64,000 nt of DNA from Candidatus Pacearchaeota archaeon (GCA_018303845.1 JAGVXH010000005.1:20105-84104), one strand, 5' to 3'; shown: positions 47,316 through 57,212, counted from the first letter of the stretch. Notes: a model not told the origin generated them from the sequence alone. Translations and numbers: made by a program.

Positions 47316-47534
47316 TTCATCAAAAATTTTATCCTGTAAATCACTAGGAAACTCCCCAAAAAACCTACCGCCATGATATACGACACCCCTAACATTTTCA
47401 ATAATCTTTTTAACGTAAACACCCTCTTCAGAGCCATTATACTTCTTTGCCAAATCCTCTATCCCAGACATACCACGAGAACGATAAACAGAAGAAGCCT
47501 TTTCAATGATTTCCCTAATCTCATAACTTTCCAT
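47301..47534 (-). CDS. Hypothetical protein (77 aa)
   Basis: ORF track. Confidence 0.45.
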   Translation of the reverse strand: MESYEIREIIEKASSVYRSRGMSGIEDLAKKYNGSEEGVYVKKIIENVRGVVYHGGRFFGEFPSDLQDKIFDELIQG

Positions 47535-47663
47535 CTCCTCCTCCTAATACACTTCCCTTATAAAAATTCCTGCTCCCAAAAACCCCAAATTCCAAACCAA
47601 TAATCATATAAAGCTACAAAATCTTTTTAGTCTATATTTCTCCATACCTTTACAAAAATAAAA

Positions 47664-48860
47664 TTACGAACTCAAACTAAAAGAAGCAAATTCCGTCTTA
47701 CTTGCTAATTTTCTAATATCGTCAAGTGTAACTTCATTAATTTTCTTTTCATAATCATAATACTCTTCAACTTTACCACGAACCTCTGACATAACTAAAT
47801 TAACAGCAGTCTCACTTGAACCTTCAGACTCAACTTTCCTGTTTCCTACAACTTGCACCTTAGCTTCATCTAACTCTTTCTGCGTCAAATTCTTCATCTT
47901 AGAAAATTCTTCCAAACAAATCTTTTTTACTTCTTCAACCTTAGAAGAATCGGTGCCAGCCCAAATCACCATATAACCAAAATCTCGTCCACTATCAAAA
48001 TCACTTTTAATACCATAAACTAATCCCCTCTTCTCTCGAACCTCACTAAAAAGTTTACTACTCATCCCCTGCCCCAAAATCGCAGAAAAAACCTCTGCCG
48101 CATAATTTCCCCTATCTCCAGCCTTAGGAAAATGAAAACCAAGTGCAACATTTGCCTGCTCAAGTCCCTCTCTTTTTTCATCATCGCGAATATTTCTCAA
48201 AGTAATTTTCGGCATCTTCAATTTCAAACTTTTAATTTTGGAATTTGGACTCAAGCTTTTCGCAAAAGAAATTATATCTTTAAATTCATTATTGCCGACA
48301 ACACAAAGTATAGAATTCTCGAGGACATAAACCTCATCGTGCTTTTCCTTCAATCTATCCCTCGTCATCCTTCGAACAACCTCCTGTCTTCCTGCAGCAA
48401 AAATCCCAAACGGCTCATTATATAAATTACTCTGTATTCTCTCAAGCGTATGCCTCATGGGATTATCGCGATGCATCTTAATTTCCTCACAAATAACACT
48501 CGCCTCTTTCTCAACATCTTCCTCTGGAAAAATAGGATTAAAGAAAACATCAAACATAACATCCATTGCGACATCTAAATGTTTAGATGGAAGCTTGGCA
48601 TAATAAGCCGTAATCTCCTCATGTGTAAATGCGTTAATCTCTCCTCCCAAACTTTCTATTTCAAAAACAATCTCTCTAGTACCTCGAGTAGGTGTCCCCT
48701 TGAAACACAAATGTTCAATAAAATGCGCCATCCCCTTCTCCTCAGCAGAATCATAGCCAGAACCATACCGAACTGCAAGCATCACCGTAGTCACATCAAC
48801 ATCTCGCTTCTCAAATAAAACAGTCAACCCATTAGCCAAAACCTTCTTCTGAAACTTCAT
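47664..48860 (-). CDS. M16-family zinc peptidase
   Basis: HFIEHLCFKGT (HxxEH); GMSSKLFSEVREKRGLVYGI. Confidence 0.95.
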   Translation of the reverse strand: MKFQKKVLANGLTVLFEKRDVDVTTVMLAVRYGSGYDSAEEKGMAHFIEHLCFKGTPTRGTREIVFEIESLGGEINAFTHEEITAYYAKLPSKHLDVAMDVMFDVFFNPIFPEEDVEKEASVICEEIKMHRDNPMRHTLERIQSNLYNEPFGIFAAGRQEVVRRMTRDRLKEKHDEVYVLENSILCVVGNNEFKDIISFAKSLSPNSKIKSLKLKMPKITLRNIRDDEKREGLEQANVALGFHFPKAGDRGNYAAEVFSAILGQGMSSKLFSEVREKRGLVYGIKSDFDSGRDFGYMVIWAGTDSSKVEEVKKICLEEFSKMKNLTQKELDEAKVQVVGNRKVESEGSSETAVNLVMSEVRGKVEEYYDYEKKINEVTLDDIRKLASKTEFASFSLSS

Positions 48861-48894
48861 GACAACAAAAATCCCAATTAACTTATATAACTTC

Positions 48895-49113
48895 CTAGTC
48901 CTTCAAGTCAGAACAAAAACGACCAAGCGCATCCGTTCTATCTCTAGAATCAGAAAAAGAAGTAACTCCTTCCCCTTTAGCTAATTTATAAAAATCATCC
49001 ACGGCATCAACCAAAGGGAAAACAGAAGAAACCACAGAAACAGCCGCAAAAGAATACATAGAAATCATATAACTATTTTCATTACAAAAACTAAAAATTT
49101 CTCCAAGTCCCAT
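48895..49113 (-). CDS. Hypothetical protein (72 aa)
   Basis: ORF track. Confidence 0.4.
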   Translation of the reverse strand: MGLGEIFSFCNENSYMISMYSFAAVSVVSSVFPLVDAVDDFYKLAKGEGVTSFSDSRDRTDALGRFCSDLKD

Positions 49114-50018
49114 TAGCCAAAATATTCCTCCAACTTAGGAATAACTTGCTTCTTCCTAGACATCATTCCCTTATACCACCCATCCTTAGACTTCCCAAAA
49201 ACCTTATCCCTTAAACCCTCTCTCCCAACATAAAGAAGCATTGTTCCCTCTTTCATGATATCCGTCAACATCAAAAACACGGCCTCTCTTCCTTCAACCT
49301 TTAGTCTTTCCATCTCTTTCAATAACTCTAATCTCTTCCCTTCAACCATTCCCAAATCAACAACCTCCAACTGCCCAACCCCAATTCTTTTCCCACCCAT
49401 CTCAAAATCCTTATAGTCTCTCGCAACTAAATCACGCGCACTCTTCCCTTCAACTTCACTTTTCACCTTAAACATCTCCATCCCCAAACTCTCCACTTCA
49501 CCAATACCACAAATTTTAGACAATTCTTTTACAACTCTTTTATCCTCGTCGGTACAAGTCGGAGATCTAAAAATAACAGTATCACTAAGAATCGCACAAA
49601 GCATCAACCCAGCCGTTCCCTTTGAAATCTTCTTCCCATAATAATCAAACAAACCCTTAACAACACTAGCGCAACACCCAAGCGGACGAATCAAAACTTC
49701 AATCGGAACCTTCGTAGTCACATCACCAAGCTTATGATGGTCCACCAGCCCCACAATCATAGCATCCTTCATCCCATCAACCGCCTGTGACAAATCACTA
49801 TGATCCACCAAAATAACCTCGTCCTTAAGACCAACGCTCTTCAAAACCTTAGGAGCTTTAACCCCAAACTTCTCCAAAATAAACTTAGTCTCAGAATTGA
49901 GCTCCCCCGCAACTCGAGCCTCCGTCTCAAAACCAAGCAATTTCTTCAATTCCGCAACAGCAATAGCAGAACAAACCGAATCACTATCCGGACTTTTATG
50001 CCCAACAACATATATCAT
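49113..50018 (-). CDS. ppaC: Manganese-dependent inorganic pyrophosphatase (DHH family)
   Basis: YVVGHKSPDSDSVCSAIA, LVDHSDLSQA, GLVDHHKLGDV, RPLGCCASVV. Confidence 0.94.
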   Translation of the reverse strand: MIYVVGHKSPDSDSVCSAIAVAELKKLLGFETEARVAGELNSETKFILEKFGVKAPKVLKSVGLKDEVILVDHSDLSQAVDGMKDAMIVGLVDHHKLGDVTTKVPIEVLIRPLGCCASVVKGLFDYYGKKISKGTAGLMLCAILSDTVIFRSPTCTDEDKRVVKELSKICGIGEVESLGMEMFKVKSEVEGKSARDLVARDYKDFEMGGKRIGVGQLEVVDLGMVEGKRLELLKEMERLKVEGREAVFLMLTDIMKEGTMLLYVGREGLRDKVFGKSKDGWYKGMMSRKKQVIPKLEEYFG

Positions 50019-50105
50019 AAAATAACAAAAAAAAATAAACTTAAATATCTTTCTTAAACGCAAAACAAAACAAATAAAAACCCTAAAAAATGTTATAACT
50101 CAAAA

Positions 50106-50834
50106 ATGACATATAGAATATCGGTAATTGGAATAGACGGAGCAGGAAAAAGCACAGTCATATCTAAGACTATAGCAAAACTCTCTAACGAATATAAAAT
50201 ATTAAAAACCGGAAGACCAATATATATTGAAGAAGCAGGAAAAAGAACTTACTTTTACGAAAAAACTACGAAGAAAATAGATGCGATACATCAATACTTC
50301 GACAACACAAAATTCAAACCAGGTATTTCCTTTGCAAACGGCCTAAATGTTTTCATACAGCCGACACTAGAATCAAAAATGATAACATACCACAATCCAG
50401 ACATAACAATCGCAAGCAGAGATATGACAATTTGCCCAGCAACATATTTAACATTTTATCATCCTAATTCAAAAAAATTAACTCAAGCCCAAAGACTAAA
50501 CCTATTCAATAGATTCAGAAGAATGGGCTATCCAAATCTAATTACATATCTAGACATAAATCCAAAAGAAGCAGTAAAAAGAATAGATTCAAGAATAGAA
50601 CAAGAACAATTACTCAATAAAGCTACAAACCGAAATAAATGGAAACATCTCCATGAGACAGAAGACAAACTAAAAGAAATAAAAAAACATTACGAAAACG
50701 CATTAGAATATTTAATAAAAGAGGGAGAAAAAATAAAAATAATAGATGCAAATCAATCCCTGGAAAATGTAATAGATGAATTTGCTCAAACAATCATAGA
50801 AAACATGAAATCTTTTAAAAAAATTAACTATTAA
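50106..50834 (+). CDS. Thymidylate kinase-like P-loop protein
   Basis: SVIGIDGAGKSTVISK; YLDINPKEAVKRIDSR. Confidence 0.7.
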   Translation: MTYRISVIGIDGAGKSTVISKTIAKLSNEYKILKTGRPIYIEEAGKRTYFYEKTTKKIDAIHQYFDNTKFKPGISFANGLNVFIQPTLESKMITYHNPDITIASRDMTICPATYLTFYHPNSKKLTQAQRLNLFNRFRRMGYPNLITYLDINPKEAVKRIDSRIEQEQLLNKATNRNKWKHLHETEDKLKEIKKHYENALEYLIKEGEKIKIIDANQSLENVIDEFAQTIIENMKSFKKINY

Positions 50835-50896
50835 AATCTCTATTTTATTTTAATTCCAAATCTTCTAAACTAACAATTATTTTATTTCTCACTAAC

Positions 50897-51172
50897 TTAA
50901 AAAATCTTTCCAGAAGCCACATCTCTAATTAAACCCAAACCGTCTTCACCGAATCTAGCCACAAATCCATCTCTTTCCTCATAATTAAAATATCTTATCA
51001 TAGGAGAAACACAACCATCTGGTCTTACATAATCAGGAGCCGCACAAAAACGAATTTCCAAATCAGAAATATTCTTTCTTGCCGATTCTGCCGATTCTCT
51101 AAAAACAGCAGGAATACCCTCTCCATCAAATCCCGTAATTTCTAACATTTTTAATTTCATAAAAAGAAACAA
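50897..51172 (-). CDS. Hypothetical protein (91 aa)
   Basis: ORF track. Confidence 0.45.
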   Translation of the reverse strand: MFLFMKLKMLEITGFDGEGIPAVFRESAESARKNISDLEIRFCAAPDYVRPDGCVSPMIRYFNYEERDGFVARFGEDGLGLIRDVASGKIF

Positions 51173-51224
51173 GATTCTCCATTTAAATTAATTATTATAC
51201 CAAACCACCCTCTTCCATAAACTC

Positions 51225-51983
51225 TCACTTCTTCTGAACAACCAAAATCCTCTCCCCAAACATCTCAAAATCTCGAAGAACATTATAATTCTCAACCAAA
51301 AAATCCATCAGCCATTTTCTCTTAACCGCAAATTTCTTCCCACCACCAAGACTAACCAAGGGAACACTTAATACTAAAACCTCACAATTCTTCATAATCT
51401 CGCCAATTAACTTCAAAGAAAAATTCCTCTCCATGTTCTCAAGCGCATCCACAACCTGAAACAAAAAAACAACTCGCGGACACTTTGCCTTTTCCAAAAT
51501 ACCCCTAACTAAATCCAAATCAAACAAATCCCCGCAAATAGCCCGCCCATCAAAATCATTATCCTTAAAAAAAATATTCATCTGGTCAACCAACTGACCA
51601 GCAGCCTCAACTCCAACATAAGAAACTCCCCTAGGCAAAAACTCATAACTAAACCCATTAACCCCACAACCCAAATCAACAATACTTTTCGCATCCCTAA
51701 TCCCAGAAAAAATCTCTCCATAAAATTCCTCATAATCTCGCTTCTTACTAGAAATATGAACATCCAACTTTTTCCCAGATTTATGCAAAACCCTATTAGT
51801 CAAAAACACTCCAAAATATTTCCGAAGAAGTGCACGTGCCTCCTTAACATCATCCCTTGATTCATTAAGAGCTCGCAAAATAACAGAATCTGGCAAACCA
51901 GAAAATTCCTTCTTCTTCTTAACCTCTCCAGTCAAATCCAATCCGTGAGAATCCGTGAGAATCCGTGAACCATTTTTATCCAT
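51225..51983 (-). CDS. SAM-dependent methyltransferase, Rmt/FmrO (16S rRNA)-like
   Basis: HISSKKRDYEEFYGEIFSGIRDAKSIVDLGCGVNGFSYEFLP...YVGVEAA. Confidence 0.65.
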   Translation of the reverse strand: MDKNGSRILTDSHGLDLTGEVKKKKEFSGLPDSVILRALNESRDDVKEARALLRKYFGVFLTNRVLHKSGKKLDVHISSKKRDYEEFYGEIFSGIRDAKSIVDLGCGVNGFSYEFLPRGVSYVGVEAAGQLVDQMNIFFKDNDFDGRAICGDLFDLDLVRGILEKAKCPRVVFLFQVVDALENMERNFSLKLIGEIMKNCEVLVLSVPLVSLGGGKKFAVKRKWLMDFLVENYNVLRDFEMFGERILVVQKK

Positions 51984-52266
51984 AACAAATAAACAAAAAG
52001 AAACTTTAAAACAATTACCAACAACGATTCTTTAGCCCCAACCAAATCCAATCCGTGTAATCTGTGTTCTAAATTTTTCCAAAAGCCTCCCACCATTCAC
52101 CCTCATTTATCAACAATAAGCCCAATCTTCCACCTCTCCATAAGAAATTATGCGTGTCGAAGACACCATAATTTTTTATGGAACTCCTCCTAAAATATCC
52201 TTGCCCAATACCCCCACCTTACAATCCAATCACAAACCAAATCCGTGTAATCCGTGTTCTAAATTT
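51940..52266. repeat. Second ATCYGYG repeat cluster around a GNA-loop hairpin
   Basis: atccgtgagaatccgtgagaatccgtga (51940-51970), aatccgtgtaatctgtg (52049-52071), aatccgtgtaatccgtg (52240-52266). Confidence 0.88.
52138..52181. repeat. GNA-loop bulged hairpin element, copy 7
   Basis: CCATAAgAAATTATGcGTGTCgaaGACACCATAATTTtTTATGG. Confidence 0.95.
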
Positions 52267-52565
52267 TAACAAACATTCCCAAAACTCACAAAAACCAAAT
52301 AACCCCAAACCCCATTTCGCGACTTCCAGCATTCCCTTAATTTTCTAAACTCTTCCAAGCTCAACCCATAATCTCCAATCTCAATACCCGGAACAACTTC
52401 AACGCCCTTGCCCCTAGCATACTCAATAGCTTTTCTAGAACCCCAAACAACTTCATGATCAGTAATAGCAATCACAGAAATCTTTTTCTCAATAGCTAAG
52501 TCTACTAACTCCTCAGGAGACAACTCTCCATCCGATGCCGTAGAATGAATATGTAAATCAATCAT
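52266..52565 (-). pseudogene. Truncated PHP-domain protein
   Basis: MIDLHIHSTASDGELSPEELVDLAIEKKISVIAITDHEVVWGSRKAIEYA...GIEIG, then an unrelated tail ending at the repeat cluster. Confidence 0.55.
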
Positions 52566-53089
52566 TATAACAAAGCAAACCTCAAAATCAAATCCCTATT
52601 CCTAACCTCAGGATGAAATAAGACCCCATAAAAATTCTTCCAATTAACAGCCTGAGCAAAATATTCACCCGCAAAAATCCTCCACTCCTTAGGAAAATCA
52701 ACATAATTATTATGCAAATGATAAACCTCTACTTCACCCTCTAGTCCCAAAAAATCACTAACAAATTCTTCCTTAAAAAAACCGACTTCCTTTTTCTTCC
52801 CAAGCTTCCCACCAAACACCAATCCCAAAATCTGAAACCCAGCACAAATTCCAAGAACCGGCTTCTCAAAATCCTTCAACCAACTAAATTTATCAATATC
52901 CTCGACAAACCCATCATCCTTCAATGAAGTCCCACAAATAATGACCTTGTCACATCTAGCCAAATCATCCAAATTCAAATCCAAATAATAAGTACACAAA
53001 ACCTCTTCATCCTTAACAATATCTAAAACCGGCTTAACAAATTCATAAAAATGCAATCTCTCAGCACAAACATCAATAACCAAAATCAT
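52565..53089 (-). CDS. Class I glutamine amidotransferase
   Basis: VLGICAGFQILGL; VYHLHNNYVDFP; GVLFHPEVRN. Confidence 0.88.
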   Translation of the reverse strand: MILVIDVCAERLHFYEFVKPVLDIVKDEEVLCTYYLDLNLDDLARCDKVIICGTSLKDDGFVEDIDKFSWLKDFEKPVLGICAGFQILGLVFGGKLGKKKEVGFFKEEFVSDFLGLEGEVEVYHLHNNYVDFPKEWRIFAGEYFAQAVNWKNFYGVLFHPEVRNRDLILRFALL

Positions 53090-53349
53090 CTTCCAAAACC
53101 CCCAATCCCAAACAAAAACTTAAATTTATTTTTTCCTTTCTTCCCAAAAACAAAACCATCACAACTAGAAATAATAAAAGTTCTCCTAAAAATCCAAAAC
53201 CTCAAATAAACATCCCTAAATTTTTTTGGCAAAACAAAACCTTTAATACGAAACTCCCTATTTCCCTTTTCAATCTCCGTAGAAAAAAAACTCTCATTGC
53301 CAAAACCAGCCTCGGCATAAATTTTCTCAATCATTTTAACTTCCCACAA
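53086..53349 (-). CDS. Hypothetical protein (87 aa)
   Basis: ORF overlapping the GATase start. Confidence 0.45.
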   Translation of the reverse strand: MWEVKMIEKIYAEAGFGNESFFSTEIEKGNREFRIKGFVLPKKFRDVYLRFWIFRRTFIISSCDGFVFGKKGKNKFKFLFGIGGFGR

Positions 53350-53381
53350 AATAATTATTTATATCAAATCCCACCCATAAA

Positions 53382-53418
53382 AAATCTGCGTAAATCTGCG
53401 TAAATCTGCGGATAAAAT
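53382..53418. repeat. ATCTGCG tandem repeat
   Basis: aatctgcgtaaatctgcgtaaatctgcggata. Confidence 0.92.
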
Positions 53419-53427
53419 TACTGCACA

Positions 53428-53967
53428 TCATAACTTAAACCCCTCTAACTTTTCTCGAATAGCCGCAATCAATTTTCTATGAGTATTTGTGAGCTCCCTC
53501 TTCTCTTCCAAAGCATCCAAAATACCCAAAGTCTCCTTCGTCTTTTTCCGAGCAAACTCAACATCCATTTTATCCAAATCCGAAATATTATCCAACCTAT
53601 CAGCAAGCTTAATCACAAGCGCCCAACTACTTATCGCCTTCTCATTAGAAAACTTCCCCGCCAAATATTCAGTCTTCCCAACAACCTGAGACCGAAGTTT
53701 ATCCGTAGTAAGCTCAACAACAAGCAAAGCAACCACCTCACCAAAATTTTCCCGAAGCTCACTAATCCCAGTATTCGTATCCTCAAGCGTATCATGTAAA
53801 AGTGCGGCCGCAAAAAGCTCATCCATTCTATTCCTTTCCTTAAATTCAAAAACAATATTCATCACTCGCTCAACATGCCCAAAATAAGGCGTCCCATCTT
53901 TTCGAAACTGCCCCTTGTGTTTTCGCTTCGCAAAAGCCCGAGCCCTCTTAATCAAATCAGATTCCAC
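53428..53967 (-). CDS. HD-domain RelA/SpoT-type (p)ppGpp hydrolase-like protein
   Basis: RARAFAKRKHKGQFRKDGTPYFGHVERV, AALLHDTLEDT, LADRLDNISDL. Confidence 0.9.
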   Translation of the reverse strand: MESDLIKRARAFAKRKHKGQFRKDGTPYFGHVERVMNIVFEFKERNRMDELFAAALLHDTLEDTNTGISELRENFGEVVALLVVELTTDKLRSQVVGKTEYLAGKFSNEKAISSWALVIKLADRLDNISDLDKMDVEFARKKTKETLGILDALEEKRELTNTHRKLIAAIREKLEGFKL

Positions 53968-53979
53968 AAACTCTCCTTT

Positions 53980-54648
53980 TCATTTAAGCTCAATCTCCCG
54001 TCTCCAAGAGTTCTTCTCTCCAAAGTCCTCAAAACCAATAACATCCAACCCCCTAGAAAACAATGGGCAGTCTAAAACAAAACTTTCAAACTCACCCCCC
54101 TCTCCCGCCGGATTAATATCAAACTCATTACGAAGCCTAACCATCTCCTCAATAAAACCCGCATCAATTTTCTTGCCTAAAAAATCCTGCCCCAAAGGAT
54201 AAGCCGCAACTCCAACTATAATAACACTAAACTTCTCTTTAATTAAATCCCTAAGCAACTCAATCTGGTCTTTTTGCCAAAGCGGATTAAAACATTCTAA
54301 TCCCAATTCTCCGCAAATCTTCTGAACTCGTGTAGCCTGATAAACAGAACCGATAGCTCCAGTCACAACCCCTTCAATGCCAAACCTATCAATAGCATCC
54401 ACCAAAGCAATCTTTAAATCTTTAAGTTCAGCTTCCTTCTTCCCGCTACTCTCTTTTAAAATCAAAGGAATCCCCATCACCTCAGCCTGTCTTACAACCT
54501 TATCAATAGAAGGCACATGAAACATAAAACTTTCTTTATTCTTACTAGAAATAGAAACCAAACAACCAAGATCATAACCTTCCTTTTTAGCGATAAAAGC
54601 CGCAAGCGTAGAATCCTTTCCCCCACTAAATAAAACAGCCAACTTCAT
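53980..54648 (-). CDS. dph6: Diphthine--ammonia ligase
   Basis: KLAVLFSGGKDSTLAAFIAKKEGYDLGCLVS; GAIGSVYQATRVQKICGELGLECFNPLW; NPAGEGGEFESFVLDCP. Confidence 0.94.
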   Translation of the reverse strand: MKLAVLFSGGKDSTLAAFIAKKEGYDLGCLVSISSKNKESFMFHVPSIDKVVRQAEVMGIPLILKESSGKKEAELKDLKIALVDAIDRFGIEGVVTGAIGSVYQATRVQKICGELGLECFNPLWQKDQIELLRDLIKEKFSVIIVGVAAYPLGQDFLGKKIDAGFIEEMVRLRNEFDINPAGEGGEFESFVLDCPLFSRGLDVIGFEDFGEKNSWRREIELK

Positions 54649-54685
54649 CCAAATAACAAAAAAACTAAACTTAAAATACTTAGCA

Positions 54686-55006
54686 TTACTCCCACTTATT
54701 CTTAGGACCACGAATAAATAACCAAATAAAAATCCAAACTATAACTAAAACTAAAACAATCAGTCCAAGTGCGATATAAAAATCCCTTGTAAAAAATTTC
54801 CCATCTTCTTTCAAAACATCTTCAGAAACAGGCGCAATATAATCCAAAGTAGCATCCACAACCTCACCAGATTCCTGATTCTCAGTTGCTGTCTCCTGAT
54901 TTACTCCCTCAACATTTATCTCCTCCCAATCCTCAGCAGCAGTAGCAAAACTAAAAAGAAAAAAGAAAATAAACGCCCAAACAAACAACTCCTCCATAAA
55001 ATTCAT
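54686..55006 (-). CDS. Hypothetical secreted/membrane protein (106 aa)
   Basis: N-terminal signal-like segment and C-terminal TM. Confidence 0.55.
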   Translation of the reverse strand: MNFMEELFVWAFIFFFLFSFATAAEDWEEINVEGVNQETATENQESGEVVDATLDYIAPVSEDVLKEDGKFFTRDFYIALGLIVLVLVIVWIFIWLFIRGPKNKWE

Positions 55007-55067
55007 AAAGCTTTACGTCTTAAAAACCTTATGACAAAAAGTAAACTCACACTCCATACTCTTATTT

Positions 55068-55982
55068 ATGTCATCAACTAATCAATCCCCCTTCTACCAA
55101 AGAGCCGAACAAGAATACCAAGAAGCAAAAACCGATGAGGAAAGGCTCGCATGCTTAGAAATCATGATGAAAGAAGTCCCAAAGCATAAGTCTTCCGAAA
55201 ACATGCGAAAAAATCTAACCAATCGTTATAAAAAACTGAAGATGTCTCTAGCCAAACAAAAAAGTTCAGGCAAAGGAACTCAAATCGGAATAAAAAAAGC
55301 CGACATGCAATGCGTCCTAACGGGATTCCCAAATACAGGCAAATCAACAATCTTCCAAACTCTAACAGGACAAGAAGCAAAAATCTCCCCTCACGAATTC
55401 ACAACCTTCGAGCCTCAACTCGGAACCTTCAATTTCGAAGATGCACAAATCCAAATCATAGACATCCCATCCTTCCCAAACCACGACAAATCCCTAGTCA
55501 ACTCAACCGACACTCTGCTCTTAACAATAGACAACTTAGATCAAATAAAAAAATCAGAAGCCTACGCATACAGAACAAAAGCCAAAATAATTTTAATCTT
55601 CAATAAAGAAGACCTTCTATCTGACACAGAAAAAAGAAAAATAGAAGCAAATCTAAAATCAAAATTCAAAAATTACGACTATATATTCTTCTCACAGCAT
55701 CCAACAAAAATACAAACACAAGAATTAAAGCAAAAAATATTCGAAACTTTCCCAATAATAAGAGTCTACACAAAAGAACCAAAAAAAGAGCCAAGCAAAG
55801 AACCAATGATACTAAAAAAAGGCTCAACATTTAAGGATGCCGCAGAAAAAGTCAGAAAAGGAATGTCTGAAAAAATAAAACGTTCCAGAATATGGGGCCC
55901 CTCAAGCAAATTTGGAGGACAGTCAATCGGACTTATGCACATCCTAAAAGACAAGGATGTAATAGAATTCATCGCCAAATGA
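55068..55982 (+). CDS. Obg/DRG-family GTPase with TGS domain
   Basis: VLTGFPNTGKSTIFQTLTGQEAKISPHEFTTFEPQLG; NKEDLL; C-terminal TGS. Confidence 0.9.
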   Translation: MSSTNQSPFYQRAEQEYQEAKTDEERLACLEIMMKEVPKHKSSENMRKNLTNRYKKLKMSLAKQKSSGKGTQIGIKKADMQCVLTGFPNTGKSTIFQTLTGQEAKISPHEFTTFEPQLGTFNFEDAQIQIIDIPSFPNHDKSLVNSTDTLLLTIDNLDQIKKSEAYAYRTKAKIILIFNKEDLLSDTEKRKIEANLKSKFKNYDYIFFSQHPTKIQTQELKQKIFETFPIIRVYTKEPKKEPSKEPMILKKGSTFKDAAEKVRKGMSEKIKRSRIWGPSSKFGGQSIGLMHILKDKDVIEFIAK

Positions 55983-56263
55983 AACCCAAAAATCTTTACC
56001 TCGTCATAACCCTTCTAGGAATCCTAGCTCTAACCCTAATATCACAAACTCAAAGTTCAAAAACCGCAACCATAGAATCAATCCAGCAATCCAACTTCAA
56101 AACAACAATTTATCTCCAAAACAAAACAACGGAGCTTATCATTTTCGACAGTCCAAATCTAAACCTAACCACTGGAGACAAAATAAAATTCCAAGGAAAA
56201 GAAGATATCTACAAAAACCAAAAACAAATCATAGTCTCAAAAATATCAAAAATAAATTCATAA
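55979..56263 (+). CDS. Membrane-anchored OB-fold-like protein (94 aa)
   Basis: ATGA overlap with DRG gene; TM then TTGDKIKFQGKEDIYKNQKQIIVSKI. Confidence 0.6.
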   Translation: MKPKNLYLVITLLGILALTLISQTQSSKTATIESIQQSNFKTTIYLQNKTTELIIFDSPNLNLTTGDKIKFQGKEDIYKNQKQIIVSKISKINS

Positions 56264-56265
56264 TT

Positions 56266-57135
56266 CTATTCCTCAAATGGAGTTATATTAAGTGAATAAT
56301 AATCCTTCATTTGCGCACCCAAATATCTTCCATCGGTATCTTTCTGAACATTCCTAACACCAGAAAAACTCTTAGGCTCAACCCCAAAAACACCCTGCAT
56401 AATACCAGGAGTCCAAATCATAGTATTCCCAAAATCATGCCCAAATCCAATAGTTATGCCATTTTCCTTATTAACAAATTGCAACATCTCGACACCATCT
56501 AATAATTTTACATTGCCTTTTTCCCTCAAAACATCGGCCAAAGTAAAACTTTTATTACCACCAGAAAAGAAAACTCCCTTCTCATAATCATGAGGAGCAA
56601 TAAACATAGGATGAGTTAAAAAATCATAATGAAAAGATTCCTGCCCAAACCCCTCATTTTTAATAGAAGATTCTATATGCAAGGACCCATTATCTAAATA
56701 AAAATCCTTATTCAAAGTATAAGGAAAAATCGCATCTAAACTTTCAGGACCCTTACCACTTTCTTTAAACTTAATATTTGAAATTTTGGTTTTGCCATCA
56801 TGTGTTTGATAAAAATATACTGCATCTTTAACGGCACCATTAAAAATAAATGGAATTGACCGTGGTAGTCCATGTGTATCATAATTCATAACCTCTCCCT
56901 TTTTTGTAAAAACCCTATCTGGTTTACCCACAAAAGGGAAAGCCTCCAATCCAGAATAGTTAGGAGCGCCCCTAGATATTCTACTAATACAATCTTTATC
57001 TCTCAAGTCCAAAGGCAAACTGCCCTGATGAATTAAATCAATATTCTTATACCTCATAGCAGCAACTTGACCATTACACAATTCAATGCTAACAATATCT
57101 TTTCCAAGTGTTACTATGTCATAATAATTACTCAT
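56266..57135 (-). CDS. Aldose 1-epimerase-like protein
   Basis: FVGKPDRVFTKKGEVMNYDTHGLPRSIPF; NEGFGQESFHYDFLTHPMF. Confidence 0.72.
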   Translation of the reverse strand: MSNYYDIVTLGKDIVSIELCNGQVAAMRYKNIDLIHQGSLPLDLRDKDCISRISRGAPNYSGLEAFPFVGKPDRVFTKKGEVMNYDTHGLPRSIPFIFNGAVKDAVYFYQTHDGKTKISNIKFKESGKGPESLDAIFPYTLNKDFYLDNGSLHIESSIKNEGFGQESFHYDFLTHPMFIAPHDYEKGVFFSGGNKSFTLADVLREKGNVKLLDGVEMLQFVNKENGITIGFGHDFGNTMIWTPGIMQGVFGVEPKSFSGVRNVQKDTDGRYLGAQMKDYYSLNITPFEE

Positions 57136-57212
57136 AATAAATTAAATATTTTACTTTTTATAAAATTATCTCAAATAATCTTTCTCCCATCTCTTTCCAA
57201 TAAACCAAACAC

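Noticed and set aside
49113-50063. Second RecJ-like nuclease
   Set aside because: DHH motifs plus GHKSPDSDS and RPLGCCAS pattern fit a manganese pyrophosphatase better.
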